DNA of 64,000 nt from IMG/VR virus record IMGVR_UViG_3300035137_000026, positions 1-64,000 of that record. One strand, 5' to 3'. Of this stretch, positions 23,403 through 32,181 are shown piece after piece. The position numbers were made by a program, and so were the translations under genes. Under the pieces are notes generated by a model. The model was not told the origin of the DNA, did not search any database, and worked only from the letters and a program-made list of their open reading frames with translations. The stretch comes from a virus. Numbering within the stretch: the stretch's first letter is position 1; each line of letters opens with the position of its first letter.

Positions 23403-23734
23403 TGTTCATTCTCTTCCGGTACTGTTTCGATTACGATACCTAGTTTATCTGCAATAGTCTGACAATTAGGGCAAGGGTCTATGGGTCTTAGTGCTCCGCC
23501 GGCTCCAATGCGGCAAATCAGGATACGGACGATTCCTTTCTTGCGGGCGTCCTTCATGACCAAGGCTTCGGCATGCTCGCTCCCACCGTGCCTATTGAAC
23601 CTAGGCCTGTTGGTACTAGTAGCAACACATACACCAGCTTTATTAAAGCCTAGGGCGGCCACCCTCAATTTGCATATGGACTGCTCAGCCTTTTTCTTAA
23701 TCCTATCTATAGTCCTGCTATCTAGGTTCCCCAT
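23399..23734 (-). CDS. CDA-fold deaminase (HAE...PCxxC)
   Basis: 111 aa with SEHAEALVM (zinc His and catalytic Glu) and DPCPNCQTIADKLGI (PCxxC), the signature of cytidine/dCMP/TadA-type deaminases. It is of the small phage type; substrate (free base, DNA or RNA) cannot be told. Overlaps the kinase-like gene by 4 bp. Confidence 0.75.
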   Translation of the reverse strand: MGNLDSRTIDRIKKKAEQSICKLRVAALGFNKAGVCVATSTNRPRFNRHGGSEHAEALVMKDARKKGIVRILICRIGAGGALRPIDPCPNCQTIADKLGIVIETVPEENEQ

Positions 23735-24150
23735 TGGTTATAATATCCTTGATCTGCTCTTCCGAGATTGGTGTAAAATACAGCACTCTGACATCTACTC
23801 CGACATCGATTACGAATATTCCGTTTTTAGCCTACATAAGTTGAAGAGGTTGCTGTGCTGATGGCCACAGATTAAAACCTGTCCGGAATGGAGCACATTG
23901 GATAGTGTTGGATCGTGAGCTACCATCCAGCCGTTAAGTAGAAATGTAGCCGGCTAGTGAACTGAGGCAATGCCGATATGGCCATAGTCAATAGGTAGCA
24001 TGCAGTCATGGTTGCCGATGATCAAGTGTTTCTCACCGTGAAGCTGAAGTTCAAGTCATCTTTGCAGAGGATGGACAGCTTCTCTGTCTTCTTCATGTCC
24101 TGCTTCTCGACTAAGATTAGCCTGCTTATTAGTCCGACTCAGTGCTTACT
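23718..24150 (-). pseudogene. Decayed metallophosphoesterase
   Basis: Segments GEKHLIIGNHDCMLPIDYGHI, VAHDPTLSN and VLICGHQHSN are the GNHD, H and GHxH motifs of the calcineurin-like fold. TAG 23954-23956 interrupts the frame and a shift near 23832 leads to NGIFVIDVGVDVR. The N-terminal half is not intact. Confidence 0.55.
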
Positions 24151-24230
24151 TAGCTAGAGAACCTCTCCCGTGAAGCCACTGGGCTCCATGATTATGCCGA
24201 CGTAGCTTGGCTGGACATACTCGCCACATC

Positions 24231-24347
24231 CTAATCTGAGTCTTTTTGCTTTCCGAGGCGCTTCTCTATTGCCTGCTGCGATGGAGTTTCCCACTCTTCG
24301 GCTTCTGCCTCAAGCTCTTCTTTGGTCGGGGTATCAGGTCCAGCCAT
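24231..24347 (-). CDS. Small acidic protein, 38 aa
   Basis: MAGPDTPTKEELEAEAEEWETPSQQ..., an intact short frame. Unknown role. Confidence 0.5.
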   Translation of the reverse strand: MAGPDTPTKEELEAEAEEWETPSQQAIEKRLGKQKDSD

Positions 24348-24372
24348 GGTGGTCTGGTAGGCTCCATCCTCC

Positions 24373-24558
24373 TTAGCCAGTGTGGTGTAGTGGCTTAAAC
24401 CTTGGCTTCCGCTGGAACTCTTCTGAGCTAATAACTTGGATAGTTTTGTAGATTGACCAACCGATGAGAAGCATGAAGAGTATCAGTCCCAGCCACATTG
24501 TCCAGAAGTGGGCGCTACCGATAACCAGCGGCCCATCGAGGCTGTTCTCTTGCCCCAA
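24373..24558 (-). CDS. Single-TM protein, 61 aa
   Basis: Hydrophobic segment MWLGLILFMLLIGWSIYKTI with a basic C-terminus. Confidence 0.5.
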   Translation of the reverse strand: MGQENSLDGPLVIGSAHFWTMWLGLILFMLLIGWSIYKTIQVISSEEFQRKPRFKPLHHTG

Positions 24559-24890
24559 ACTTCTGTCCTCCCTTCATGACGACCATACCCATATCTAAGC
24601 ACAACCGTGTACACAACCTTATCAGTTTTCAAATCGCAAATCCTGAAGTCGTCGTACAGCTCCCCACCCAAAGGACAGTTATTTTTGAAGAACACGTACT
24701 GCTTCTCTGGATTGACCTTCGGAGAGCCCACCACCTCCTTCACCAATCCAAACAACACCTTGATCTTTTCTCTCAACTCCGAATCCCTACAAAACCAATC
24801 CCAAAATGGCTCGTACACCCCTTCATAGTAGAACTCTCCGGCATCGAAGGCCCTCAACTACTCAATCAAATCCCGTTTCTTTTTCATCAT
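24483..24890 (-). CDS. Phage protein with TAG at codon 11
   Basis: ATG 24890 with AAAGGAG upstream reads MMKKKRDLIE, TAG 24858-24860, LRAFDAGEFYYEGVYEPFWDWF... and continues to PLGGELYDDFRICDLKTD and YGRHEGRTEVWGK, a widespread phage segment. The context E-stop-LRAF strongly suggests Trp at the stop. Confidence 0.6.
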
Positions 24891-24915
24891 TTTCTCCTTT
24901 GGTCCTTGGACCCCG

Positions 24916-25119
24916 TTAAAAAATGTTCCTGCTGACTACTGACCGAACCGTATCAGTCAACTCCCTACAGGATAGTTCCTCTTCTGTATGCTTCCCTCCA
25001 CATCGACACCCTAACCTATGAGCCCTGGTCCCCATCTTCTTCTCTACCCCAACCAACAACCTGACCAAGTGCCCATTCTCCATCTCTAACCTCTTTATCT
25101 TTTCCTTCTGAGTTTCCAT
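24916..25119 (-). CDS. Coiled-coil protein with CRCGGKH
   Basis: Starts METQKEKIKRLEMENGHLVRLL (heptad pattern), then GCRCGGKHTEEE. Unknown role. Confidence 0.6.
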   Translation of the reverse strand: METQKEKIKRLEMENGHLVRLLVGVEKKMGTRAHRLGCRCGGKHTEEELSCRELTDTVRSVVSRNIF

Positions 25120-25173
25120 TGTCTTCCTCCTTCCCATTGCTTTACTACTACAATACACAATATCTGGATACAG

Positions 25174-25246
25174 TACTCCCAGAAGGACTCAAACCTCCAG
25201 TCCATGGTTCGTAGCCGTGTGTCTTATTCGGTTTGGCTATGAGAGC
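25174..25246 (-). tRNA. tRNA-Arg(ACG)
   Basis: Acceptor GCTCTCA/TGGGAGT, loop CTACGAA (ACG, the classical TadA A-to-I substrate), T-arm GGAGG-TTTGAGT-CCTTC. The D-loop lacks the usual GG and there are A-C mismatches in the D and anticodon stems. Confidence 0.75.
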
Positions 25247-25251
25247 TTATC

Positions 25252-26592
25252 TTACTGAGTGACGAGAAATGCGCCTACTGAGTCGGTGACCCAATTACCA
25301 GAAGCTGGATATGAGTGTGTGGCTGCATTTGTATTAAATCTAACGTCTGCTGTTGTGCCAGTTAGGCCCATGGAGGTCTCTCTTGTCACCGCACTACCTG
25401 CATATATATTCATAACATATGTAACGTTTGATGAGTTTCCATCTACGTTACCAAAGGTAACCTGGTTGGCTGGACCGATACTAAATGCAATTAGTGCGGC
25501 CTCTACATATGTGACGGATATGCTAAGGCAGGCAGCGTCGTCGGATGTTATACATCTCTTGCCTGCACAGTCAAAGTACATCCCTCCCATTGCAAATTTA
25601 CTTGCGCTACCTACGTAGATGCCCTCGTTATTTACTGGGTCTACAACATGGCAGCCTTCCATGTAAAGGCTTTCTTTTGCGACTGCGTAGACCGAGGGTG
25701 CGCCAATAATGGATGTATAATACAGTAGGAACCTCTCGGCTGTTATCTTCTGTGTAACAATTCCACAGCCTTCCCAATCGACTAGCCATCCAGTGGCATC
25801 GACTGATCCAGCTGGGATACCGTTGGCATATCCTAGGAGTTGTCCTCCCTGGCCATGTACTTTAACATCAAATATGCTTCCCATATGTCGTACGGTTGGT
25901 TTGTTACCACCAACACGGAAAGTTTTACTGTCACCGCCGGTGAACTTGATCCCAAAGAATCCGTATGGTGATAGTGTTCTGCCGCCATATACATCTAAAG
26001 AGCTGCTGATAGCAATCTCTGCACCTGGTTCTACTATCTTAAATGTGTCACCATCTGTCGGTGTTGCTAGTCCCCAGTTAGCAATTCGTATCATGGTGGC
26101 GGTATTACTTAGAATGCCTGTAATCATTCCGGCTCTTGAGCCGGTCAAGAACTGTATAAACTTTCCTTGGAAGTCGTTTGGTGTCAGACCTCCACCTGAT
26201 ACTATAATCTCTCCAACAAAGTATGCCACAACAATACTAAATCCACCACTAGCGATGGTATATGGACCAGCGTCATAGTCTGCCATGGCTGCTGAGCCAT
26301 CATAATGCAGGTAGCCCTGTACATCAAAGTTGATTATATCTGGCTGGTCATATGTTCCCGCTGCTAGGTGGATATGGACGATGTGATCTGGTGCAATTTC
26401 ATGTGGAATTACACTATGTGCTTTGTTTAGAGTAGCATATGGTGACCCTTCGGACCCATCGCCTATTTCATCACTACCAGATGGAGATACATAGATCTCC
26501 ATGTTTGATGTTGTAGACCCGTAGATATCCGAGATAAATGGATCATTATGGTAGTCAAGACGGCCTGTAAATGGATTATATTTATATGGCAT
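25252..26592 (-). CDS. Tail-fibre-like beta-helix protein
   Basis: 446 aa from ATG 26592 (GGAGAAG upstream). N-terminal MPYKYNPFTGRLDYHND is a common phage structural start, then MEIYVSPSGSDEIGDGSEGSPYATLNKA, the entry of right-handed beta-helix surface proteins, followed by Gly-rich repeats. Likely host binding or depolymerase. A short related fragment lies at 60,926. Confidence 0.7.
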   Translation of the reverse strand: MPYKYNPFTGRLDYHNDPFISDIYGSTTSNMEIYVSPSGSDEIGDGSEGSPYATLNKAHSVIPHEIAPDHIVHIHLAAGTYDQPDIINFDVQGYLHYDGSAAMADYDAGPYTIASGGFSIVVAYFVGEIIVSGGGLTPNDFQGKFIQFLTGSRAGMITGILSNTATMIRIANWGLATPTDGDTFKIVEPGAEIAISSSLDVYGGRTLSPYGFFGIKFTGGDSKTFRVGGNKPTVRHMGSIFDVKVHGQGGQLLGYANGIPAGSVDATGWLVDWEGCGIVTQKITAERFLLYYTSIIGAPSVYAVAKESLYMEGCHVVDPVNNEGIYVGSASKFAMGGMYFDCAGKRCITSDDAACLSISVTYVEAALIAFSIGPANQVTFGNVDGNSSNVTYVMNIYAGSAVTRETSMGLTGTTADVRFNTNAATHSYPASGNWVTDSVGAFLVTQ

Positions 26593-26664
26593 TATTGGAC
26601 TTCTCCAGCAGGCCACTAACTTGTGCTAGTGGAGTCTAGTCCAATACTACCAGATCTGGTGTTT

Positions 26665-27141
26665 CTACTCTACATTTGGACACTGCTCTAGGTGGAAGAG
26701 TAGTATCTGGTTGTTAGCAAGTTTGCGGAATAATGAGAATGTTGTTGGGTGGAACAGAAAGTATTCTGCATACTTAACCTCGTTATCTACGAAAAGGGCT
26801 ATGTCATTGAGAAGGCATATTTCCGATTTGGAAGTCCACCAGGCTTCTTCTCTAAACCAATGGTTGCCATTCTTCTCAACCTTGGTCGGTTTATGGCCTG
26901 TCTCAATGAGGTAGGACACAACCCCCACGACTTTGTTGTAATGCACACCTTTTTAAAATCCTAGGCTTTGCAACTCTCCTATGACCTGTTCGGTTGGTAG
27001 GCCTGAGATTATCCAGACTTCATCTCCATTCTTTCTGATCTTCTCAAAGAGGGTCTTGAATCGTTCTGGCTCGGCATCGACTGTTCCGTGGAGGTTGTAT
27101 CCTATTCTGACTATATTAGTCTTGATTGTGGTCGTCATCAC
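26665..27141 (-). CDS. HAD-like phosphatase interrupted by TAA
   Basis: VRIGYNLHGTVDAEPERF aligns with the DxDGT loop of small phage HAD proteins (first Asp is Asn), then VWIISGLPTEQVIGELQSLGF, TAA 26953-26955, KGVHYNKVVGVVSYLIETGHKP...WWTSKSEICLLNDIALFVDN. The two parts form one continuous HAD layout in one frame. Confidence 0.6.
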
Positions 27142-27171
27142 GGTATGTCTCGGCTGCGTCGATAGCGCCGT

Positions 27172-27963
27172 CTAGGTCTCTGCTGGTCCAGCAAGTGGGT
27201 TTCCTGTAGCAACAGCTTCTTTCTGGTTGATTATGTTGATGCCTTGTCGGATTGTTTCCTTATCGTCTCCATTCAGAGTAAGGGACTCCTTTATCTTCTG
27301 GCGGGCTAGGTCCCATTCTTCTGTATCACATGCAGCCTGAGCTTCGTTCATGGCCTTAACGGCGATACCTTTGTTCTTGAACTTCTTCTGGAGGCTGCCG
27401 AACATCACATTAAGTACACGCTGAGGAACTTCCGGGGCTAGCAGAAGAATCCGGGACTTAATAATATTCTCTACGGCCTCCTTCACCATGTTTTGTGCGG
27501 ACTCCCACATCATGGTTGGGACGGGTATTGTGGCTGTCCACTTGGTCATATCTCGTAGTCTGAGGCCTATAAGGCCTGCCGCTATGTAATTGTCCCATTT
27601 ATCAGTGGGGGCCTTAATAGCGTAGCAGGACCGACACATGTAGAAGCCTTCTGGGGCTCCATCTTGTTTGTCCAGCTTCATGATGGCATAGGCGATGTCG
27701 AACCCGTCGTCAAGTCTGAGCTTGCCGCTGAGGATGTTGGCCCGGTTCTTTTTATAGAATAGGGCTCCCTCATCGATCAGCTTGCGGAATGCCTGGCGTT
27801 TCTTATGGCGTTCCTTGCGTTTCTGCTTGCAAATGGCTGCCTGTGTGTCCTGCTTGGCCTTACGGGCTTTGTACTTCGCTGTGCTGGCGAGGATTCTCGC
27901 TTTGACCTCTTCCAGCTTGTCCTCCGGCACCCCCGCCGGAACTACTACGTCTTGCTCTGACAT
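27172..27963 (-). CDS. Hypothetical protein, 263 aa
   Basis: Highly charged N-terminal coiled coil (KARKAKQDTQAAICKQKRKE) and a helical C-terminal half with MCRSCYA. Family unknown. Confidence 0.7.
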   Translation of the reverse strand: MSEQDVVVPAGVPEDKLEEVKARILASTAKYKARKAKQDTQAAICKQKRKERHKKRQAFRKLIDEGALFYKKNRANILSGKLRLDDGFDIAYAIMKLDKQDGAPEGFYMCRSCYAIKAPTDKWDNYIAAGLIGLRLRDMTKWTATIPVPTMMWESAQNMVKEAVENIIKSRILLLAPEVPQRVLNVMFGSLQKKFKNKGIAVKAMNEAQAACDTEEWDLARQKIKESLTLNGDDKETIRQGINIINQKEAVATGNPLAGPAET

Positions 27964-27978
27964 GATGTCCTCTGTTAG

Positions 27979-28320
27979 TTAGCTAAGGATTCCCTGCATG
28001 GTTGCCTTGGCAATCCAGTCTCCGTACTCCTCAAGAAGCATTTCATATAGCTTCTCGTCGCTGATGTTGTTGATGTTCTTGATTTGGATGAAGCTGGCGT
28101 TGTCTACTTGATGTCTGGGCATATCATCCAGCTTCTCCAGGAAGCTCATTTGAGCAGAACCAACACCTACAAACTTCCAGAGGATGTTGTATTCTGCTGC
28201 CTGTGTGATGGCTCTTTCGGCCTCGGGCTTGTCGAAGTTATCACCGTTAACTTGATGAGTTTATTGGGGTCCATTCAGTCAATCTCCTGTGGATTGACGA
28301 TTGGTTGCTCTGCAACATAA
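27979..28320 (-). pseudogene. vWA (TerF-like) protein remnant
   Basis: Intact C-terminal part GDNFDKPEAERAITQAAEYNI...FVGVGSAQMSFLEKLDDMP...YEMLLEEYGDWIAKA, typical of tellurium-resistance vWA proteins. Upstream: AEQPIVNPQEID, TGA 28275-28277, MDPNKLIKLT, then a shift. The N-terminal half of the domain is absent. Confidence 0.55.
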
Positions 28321-28325
28321 CGGGT

Positions 28326-28400
28326 GCCAGCCCCTAGAATTGAACCAAGGCCTCTCCGGTATACGTGGATAGCCGTTACTATCTTCGGCCTGACGGCAAG
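28326..28400 (-). ncRNA. tRNA-like element beginning with Y-RNA motif
   Basis: About 73 nt: GCCGTCAGGCCGAAGATAG..., then T-arm CTTGG-TTCAATT-CTAGG and acceptor strand GGCTGGC plus A. The 5' GGCCGAAG block is shared with the Y-like units; the 3' half is tRNA-like. This recalls tRNA-like modules of bacterial YrlA RNAs. Confidence 0.35.
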
Positions 28401-28451
28401 TTGCTGGGTAACGATGTTTTAGTGTGCTGTCATTACACTAAGCTGGTAGAG

Positions 28452-28552
28452 ACCATGGCAAGTTTTGAGGTTGGAGTCACACGTTTTTGGCACGTGCAGC
28501 CGTCTTTTGTTCAAAATACAAATGATAACCCAACTACTCTTCGGCCATTGGT
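28452..28552 (-). ncRNA. Y-RNA-like unit G
   Basis: 5' ACCAATGGCCGAAGAG, second stem TAGTTGG, then GGGTTATC, a variable loop region, CCAACCTC and 3' AAAACTTGCCATGGT. Outer stem ACCA(A)TGG/CCATGGT and inner stem GAG..GTTGG/CCAAC..CTC. Confidence 0.55.
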
Positions 28553-28560
28553 CATAAATT

Positions 28561-28638
28561 ATCGGGATAAGTTATCCTACAAGGGACATGGTTTCAAACT
28601 TCAAGTTTGATGATAACCCTCGTAGGTTCGACCCCGAT
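28561..28638 (-). ncRNA. Y-RNA-like unit A
   Basis: Outer stem ATCGGG/CCCGAT, internal loop GTCGAA opposite ATAACTTAT, 10-bp inner stem CCTACGAGGG/CCCTTGTAGG, TTATC, and hairpin TCAAACT-TGA-AGTTTGA. The clearest two-dimensional fold of the cluster. Confidence 0.65.
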
Positions 28639-28704
28639 GAATTTTTATTTCTTGCTTTCTCCTGCGACGATTTCGCTTACCTTGGAGACTGTTGCTGCAT
28701 CAGT

Positions 28705-28872
28705 CTATGTTCTGAGGGCACTCTGTGCCATCTTAGAGACCTTCTGGTTCGCAGCCTGCACAAACTTCTCTGCCTGTTCGAGGCGGGCTCTTAGGTTGTG
28801 CATCTGGTCCTTGAGGCTCTTAATCTTAGTGTCCTGGATGGATACCTCTGCCTTGTAGGACTTCTTATCCAT
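28705..28872 (-). CDS. Coiled-coil protein, 55 aa
   Basis: MDKKSYKAEVSIQDTKIKSLKDQ... heptad pattern, intact. The same frame is open upstream through TAG 28897-28899 (VTIAKEKA, stop, QSTNIGKA), so the gene may have been longer. Confidence 0.5.
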   Translation of the reverse strand: MDKKSYKAEVSIQDTKIKSLKDQMHNLRARLEQAEKFVQAANQKVSKMAQSALRT

Positions 28873-29026
28873 AGCTTTGCCAATGTTAGTACTCTGCTAT
28901 GCCTTCTCCTTGGCTATAGTCACTGTGTTGTGGATTCTTATAGGGACACCCGATCTTACAACGGTAACCTTTAGCTATTGGCCTAGCGGCAAGTTGGACC
29001 AAAGGCATTAATCCTACGGTCCCAGA

Positions 29027-29306
29027 TTGTTATTGGACAAGTTATTAAACAAAGGGTATTTCAGCATCTATAATTCTTTGATGCCTAGTCCTGATTCATC
29101 TCGGATACCTATGAGCTGTCAGAACATACTCTATAGGTCCCAGCCACTATAAATTTTCTACGAAGACTGTCCTGTGACCTGATAGTCTCCTCACCAGTTT
29201 GGTACAAACTTCGAACAGTTGCAGTTGATATTTTGTGGCGCTGGCGGACCACCGACCCGTTATCATCAGTAATGTAAGATAACCCTTCCTCGTCGGCCCA
29301 ACAAAT
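29027..29306 (-). ncRNA. Y-RNA-like unit E, about 280 nt
   Basis: 5' TTGTTGGGCCGACGAGGAAGGGTTATC and 3' ACCCTTTG...AATAACTTGTCCAATAACAA. Outer and inner stems match unit B, but the middle is much longer and contains a T-loop-like TTCGAA. Confidence 0.45.
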
Positions 29307-29311
29307 TTGAA

Positions 29312-29380
29312 TTGCAGACAAGTTAACTCTCGCCAGGGGGAAATCTTAAAAGGATAACCCTAGCAGATTTCGGCCTGCAA
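29312..29380 (-). ncRNA. Y-RNA-like unit B
   Basis: Outer stem TTGCAG/CTGCAA, 5' GGCCGAAATCT, inner stem GCTAGGG/CCCTGGC, TTATC, hairpin ATCCT/AGAT-type, 3' AGTTAACTTGT. 69 nt. Confidence 0.6.
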
Positions 29381-29387
29381 ATATTTT

Positions 29388-29487
29388 AACCCAGACAAGT
29401 TATGGATGTGGAAGATGTTAGGGGCGGCTACTAACCGCTTCCCAGCATAGATGATAGCTGATAATCCACTTTCCTTCGGCCTGGATT
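29388..29487 (-). ncRNA. Y-RNA-like unit C
   Basis: Outer stem AATCCAG/CTGGGTT, 5' GCCGAAGG, GTGG followed by ATTATC, variable region, CCAC, 3' ATAACTTGT. It is the unit closest to the Ro60 stop codon. Confidence 0.6.
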
Positions 29488-29554
29488 TTTTCTTACTAAG
29501 TTATCAAAGAGCCTTTAACTTCTAACTCAGACTTGTTAGCTTGTCAATGACTAG

Positions 29555-31195
29555 CTAGATACGAGCACTAACAAAATCGCTGATGATGTTAGGTGTCGCC
29601 GAGTCAAAGCCTGCGATGTCCATTGAGTTTGCATCCTGAGGATCACAAACTGTGTAGTGTGTTGCTGTGGTTGCACAAACAACCAGCTTGGAGTCAATTC
29701 CTATCTTCTGACGGTACTGCTCCAATGCCACACACGGATGGACACGGCCACTATGGGTATCGTTGTCTGTGTAGATTACGAACCCATCGGCCTGGATCTT
29801 ATTCTTCATGGCCCAAAGCATCGGCATGGCACAATTTGTACCACCCCAACCGGTGCTGTTAGCCTTATGCATGGCCTGCTTTAAGGTATCCTTCCGACTG
29901 ATTTTCAGGTCCTTGAACTGGTGCGTGAAGCCCATTGTGTAGCAGTCATGCTTCTCGGTACGTGCTGTTACCATAGACATTGCACATGCAACCATGCGTG
30001 GGGTTAGGCCACTGATGCCCATCACACCGCCACCTAGGCTGCTTCCCATAGATGGTGATACGTCTAGACCGAGAATCATTCTCTTGCCTGTTGGTTCTAC
30101 GTTCCCGAAGGATGTGTAGAATGCATCGTCTAGGGCATCTAGAATGGAGCGTACTGGTTTCCAGCTTAGACTGCCTCTAAGGCCATGACCCTCTTCATAT
30201 TGCTTGAGAGCAATGAGTACCGAGATTGGGTGGATTCTGGAATGCTGGATTGCCTCCTCATTCCCGAGCTTTTGGCAGACCATGCGGGCAGCTGAGCTGT
30301 TCTGCTTAAGCAGCCCAATGCTAGTCATCTTACCCAAGTTCCGCACCATAGCCATTATTGGCATACCCTCGAGCATAGCTTCCCAGACATTTGCACTGTT
30401 CAGCATCTTAGTTGGTACAACCTCACGTGGTAGGTTGTTAGCCTTGATTAGCTCAATGGCTTTCTTCTCACTAGCATTCTTGATTGCATTGCATGCCTTC
30501 AGGAATGGCGGGAGGATAAGTCCCTTATACTTATGGTTCCTGTCAGCTACGTTGCCTTCCTTGTCGGGGCGTACATCACCACAAACCCATTCGTAGATGG
30601 CCTCATGCTTAGCTGATTCTGGAACTACGTGAGCCTTGCGGAGAGCATCTCTTGCGCTCCAGCCTTCACGCTGCTTGTACTTTGCAACCTGGTAAGCTAG
30701 CTTCTCGGCTGGCTTCTTGTTAAACCAGTTTGCCACGGCGTTACGCATGTTTGTACCCCAACCACCACCTAGACTCTTACGGAACTCTAGGAACTGGTAG
30801 AGGTGCGTACCAATGCGGCACACCTTATGCAAGTTGGCGAATGCAGCCTTCCTGGTCTTCAGGTCTGGGCTGCAGCTTGCCATTGCTAGTACGTATACTG
30901 CCTGGTCATTCTTAGGAGCCCGACCATTGGTGGAGATCTCTACGACCTCATTGACCACTCTGACTCCGTCTTCTTTGAGGCAAGCCTCGACGTTTGTCAG
31001 GTTCTTTGTGGTAAGCTTACGCTCATTCACGTAGTAGGTCCCGCCTTCGGAACCTAGGATCAGGAACCTACGAAGCCTGTTCCACCTGTCTACTGAGAAG
31101 ACGTAGGCACCTTCAGAGTTTTTGATCTGACTGTCTCTCAGCTTTTCATGCTGGGGGACTCTCGTTTTGTCTGTCGCTCTCTTAAGGTAACTCAT
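29555..31195 (-). CDS. rsr: Ro60/TROVE-domain RNA-binding protein
   Basis: 546 aa. N-terminal TROVE part ([29 protein letters not shown]-type start, [15 protein letters not shown] HEAT-like repeats) forming a ring that binds Y RNA and misfolded RNA ends. The C-terminal vWA domain has the MIDAS motif [10 protein letters not shown] and later TDNDTHSG. Full length for the family. In bacteria the orthologue works with Y RNA and PNPase in RNA surveillance. Its downstream region carries the Y-like units. Confidence 0.95.
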   Translation of the reverse strand: [546 protein letters not shown]

Positions 31196-31220
31196 TGCTC
31201 TTACTCCTTGCTCGGCCCGA

Positions 31221-31412
31221 TTAAGGCAAACTAGCTTTTCTGCTATCTCTATTATGGCCTAGATGAAAACCGTTACAGAACAAGCACTTATAGCTACTAT
31301 AATAATAGCCGGTCTTCTCCTGCATTTTTGCAGCCGATCTCTTAGCTGTCTTCTTGCTACCGTAGGCAACCTTCGGTTTACCATTTGAGCACCCGGTGGG
31401 ACTCGAACCCAC
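31221..31412 (-). CDS. Small zinc protein, CLFCNGFHLGH
   Basis: The frame ends YYYSSYKCLFCNGFHLGHNRDSR, a family common in phages (CPxCxxxHLGH). It is open into tRNA-Lys through a GTG at 31412, so the true start is unclear. Confidence 0.55.
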   Translation of the reverse strand: MGSSPTGCSNGKPKVAYGSKKTAKRSAAKMQEKTGYYYSSYKCLFCNGFHLGHNRDSRKASLP

Positions 31413-31469
31413 GAAGCCTTTCGGCGAGGGATTAAAAGTCCCTTGATCTTGCCGCTGATCGACGGGTGC
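31388..31469 (-). tRNA. tRNA-Lys(TTT) with long variable arm
   Basis: Acceptor GCACCCG/CGGGTGC, D-arm GATC-AGCGGCAA-GATC, stem AGGGA/TCCCT with loop CTTTTAA, T-arm GTGGG-TTCGAGT-CCCAC. The variable region contains a GCC-GAAA-GGC hairpin, not expected for Lys. Confidence 0.88.
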
Positions 31470-31493
31470 TAGTTACCTAGCTTGTAATCCGCC

Positions 31494-31670
31494 CTATTTC
31501 TTGTATTTGGAGCCTAGTAATGTCAGAATGACATCGTGTGCTTGGTTGGTATTGAAACCATGCAGGCAGAGTTCACGCCGAAGACTCCCTAGCATTCGAG
31601 CATAGAACTCAATGCCTGTCTCACAGACATGGAGTACTTTCTCGATCAATGCTAGCTTCAAGAGTTCCAT
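31494..31670 (-). CDS. Hypothetical protein, 58 aa
   Basis: MELLKLALIEKVLHVCETGIEFYARML..., intact helical protein. Confidence 0.55.
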   Translation of the reverse strand: MELLKLALIEKVLHVCETGIEFYARMLGSLRRELCLHGFNTNQAHDVILTLLGSKYKK

Positions 31671-31688
31671 GGTATTCTCCTTCTTGTT

Positions 31689-31886
31689 TTAGTCCATTTG
31701 GACCAAAATCTCCTGCGCAATTGGATGTGTACCATGGAATGAGTTGGTATTGCAAGCTAAAATTTCACTTTTACACTCAGGGCACTCGAATTTATCCCCT
31801 GCATAACAGTGGCTTTCTCCCCAGCGGGCTATCATGCCAGTCTTCTTACAGACCATCTCCTGTTTACATTTCACGCAAATATACAA
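31689..31886 (-). CDS. Zinc-ribbon protein, 65 aa
   Basis: CVKCKQEMVC...FECPECKSEI, two Cys pairs. Confidence 0.65.
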   Translation of the reverse strand: MYICVKCKQEMVCKKTGMIARWGESHCYAGDKFECPECKSEILACNTNSFHGTHPIAQEILVQMD

Positions 31887-31971
31887 CTTAGGACCTCCTA
31901 CTACTATAGCACAGAAGTACTATTAGAGAAATCACAGAAAATTTTTAGGGGAATTAGTGACTAGGAAGGAC

Positions 31972-32171
31972 CTACTCGTAGGGGATTTGGCCGGCGATGG
32001 CGGCAATCAGGTTATCGGTCTTGCTGTTAATACCACCGTCTAGTCTGTCTGGAGTAGGCTCTGCTTGTATAGTCCTTTTACTACGCAAACCAGACCTTTG
32101 GTCTTGTCTTTGTGGAATGTGGATTCATTCGGAGCTAGAGCTAATTCAGCCTTTCGTGCATGCTCATTCAT
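31972..32171 (-). pseudogene. Small phage gene with one frameshift
   Basis: MNEHARKAELALAPNESTFHKDKTK continues one frame over as SGLRSKRTIQAEPTPDRLDGG...AGQIPYE to TAG 31972. A one-base shift near 32086 joins them. Confidence 0.5.
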
Positions 32172-32181
32172 AATCTTCTCC

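Noticed and set aside
29109-29321. A 70-aa reading frame starting with TTG inside Y-like unit E
   Set aside because: Its start overlaps the 3' end of unit B and its length lies within the paired ends of unit E; no ribosome site or family. The RNA explanation fits better.
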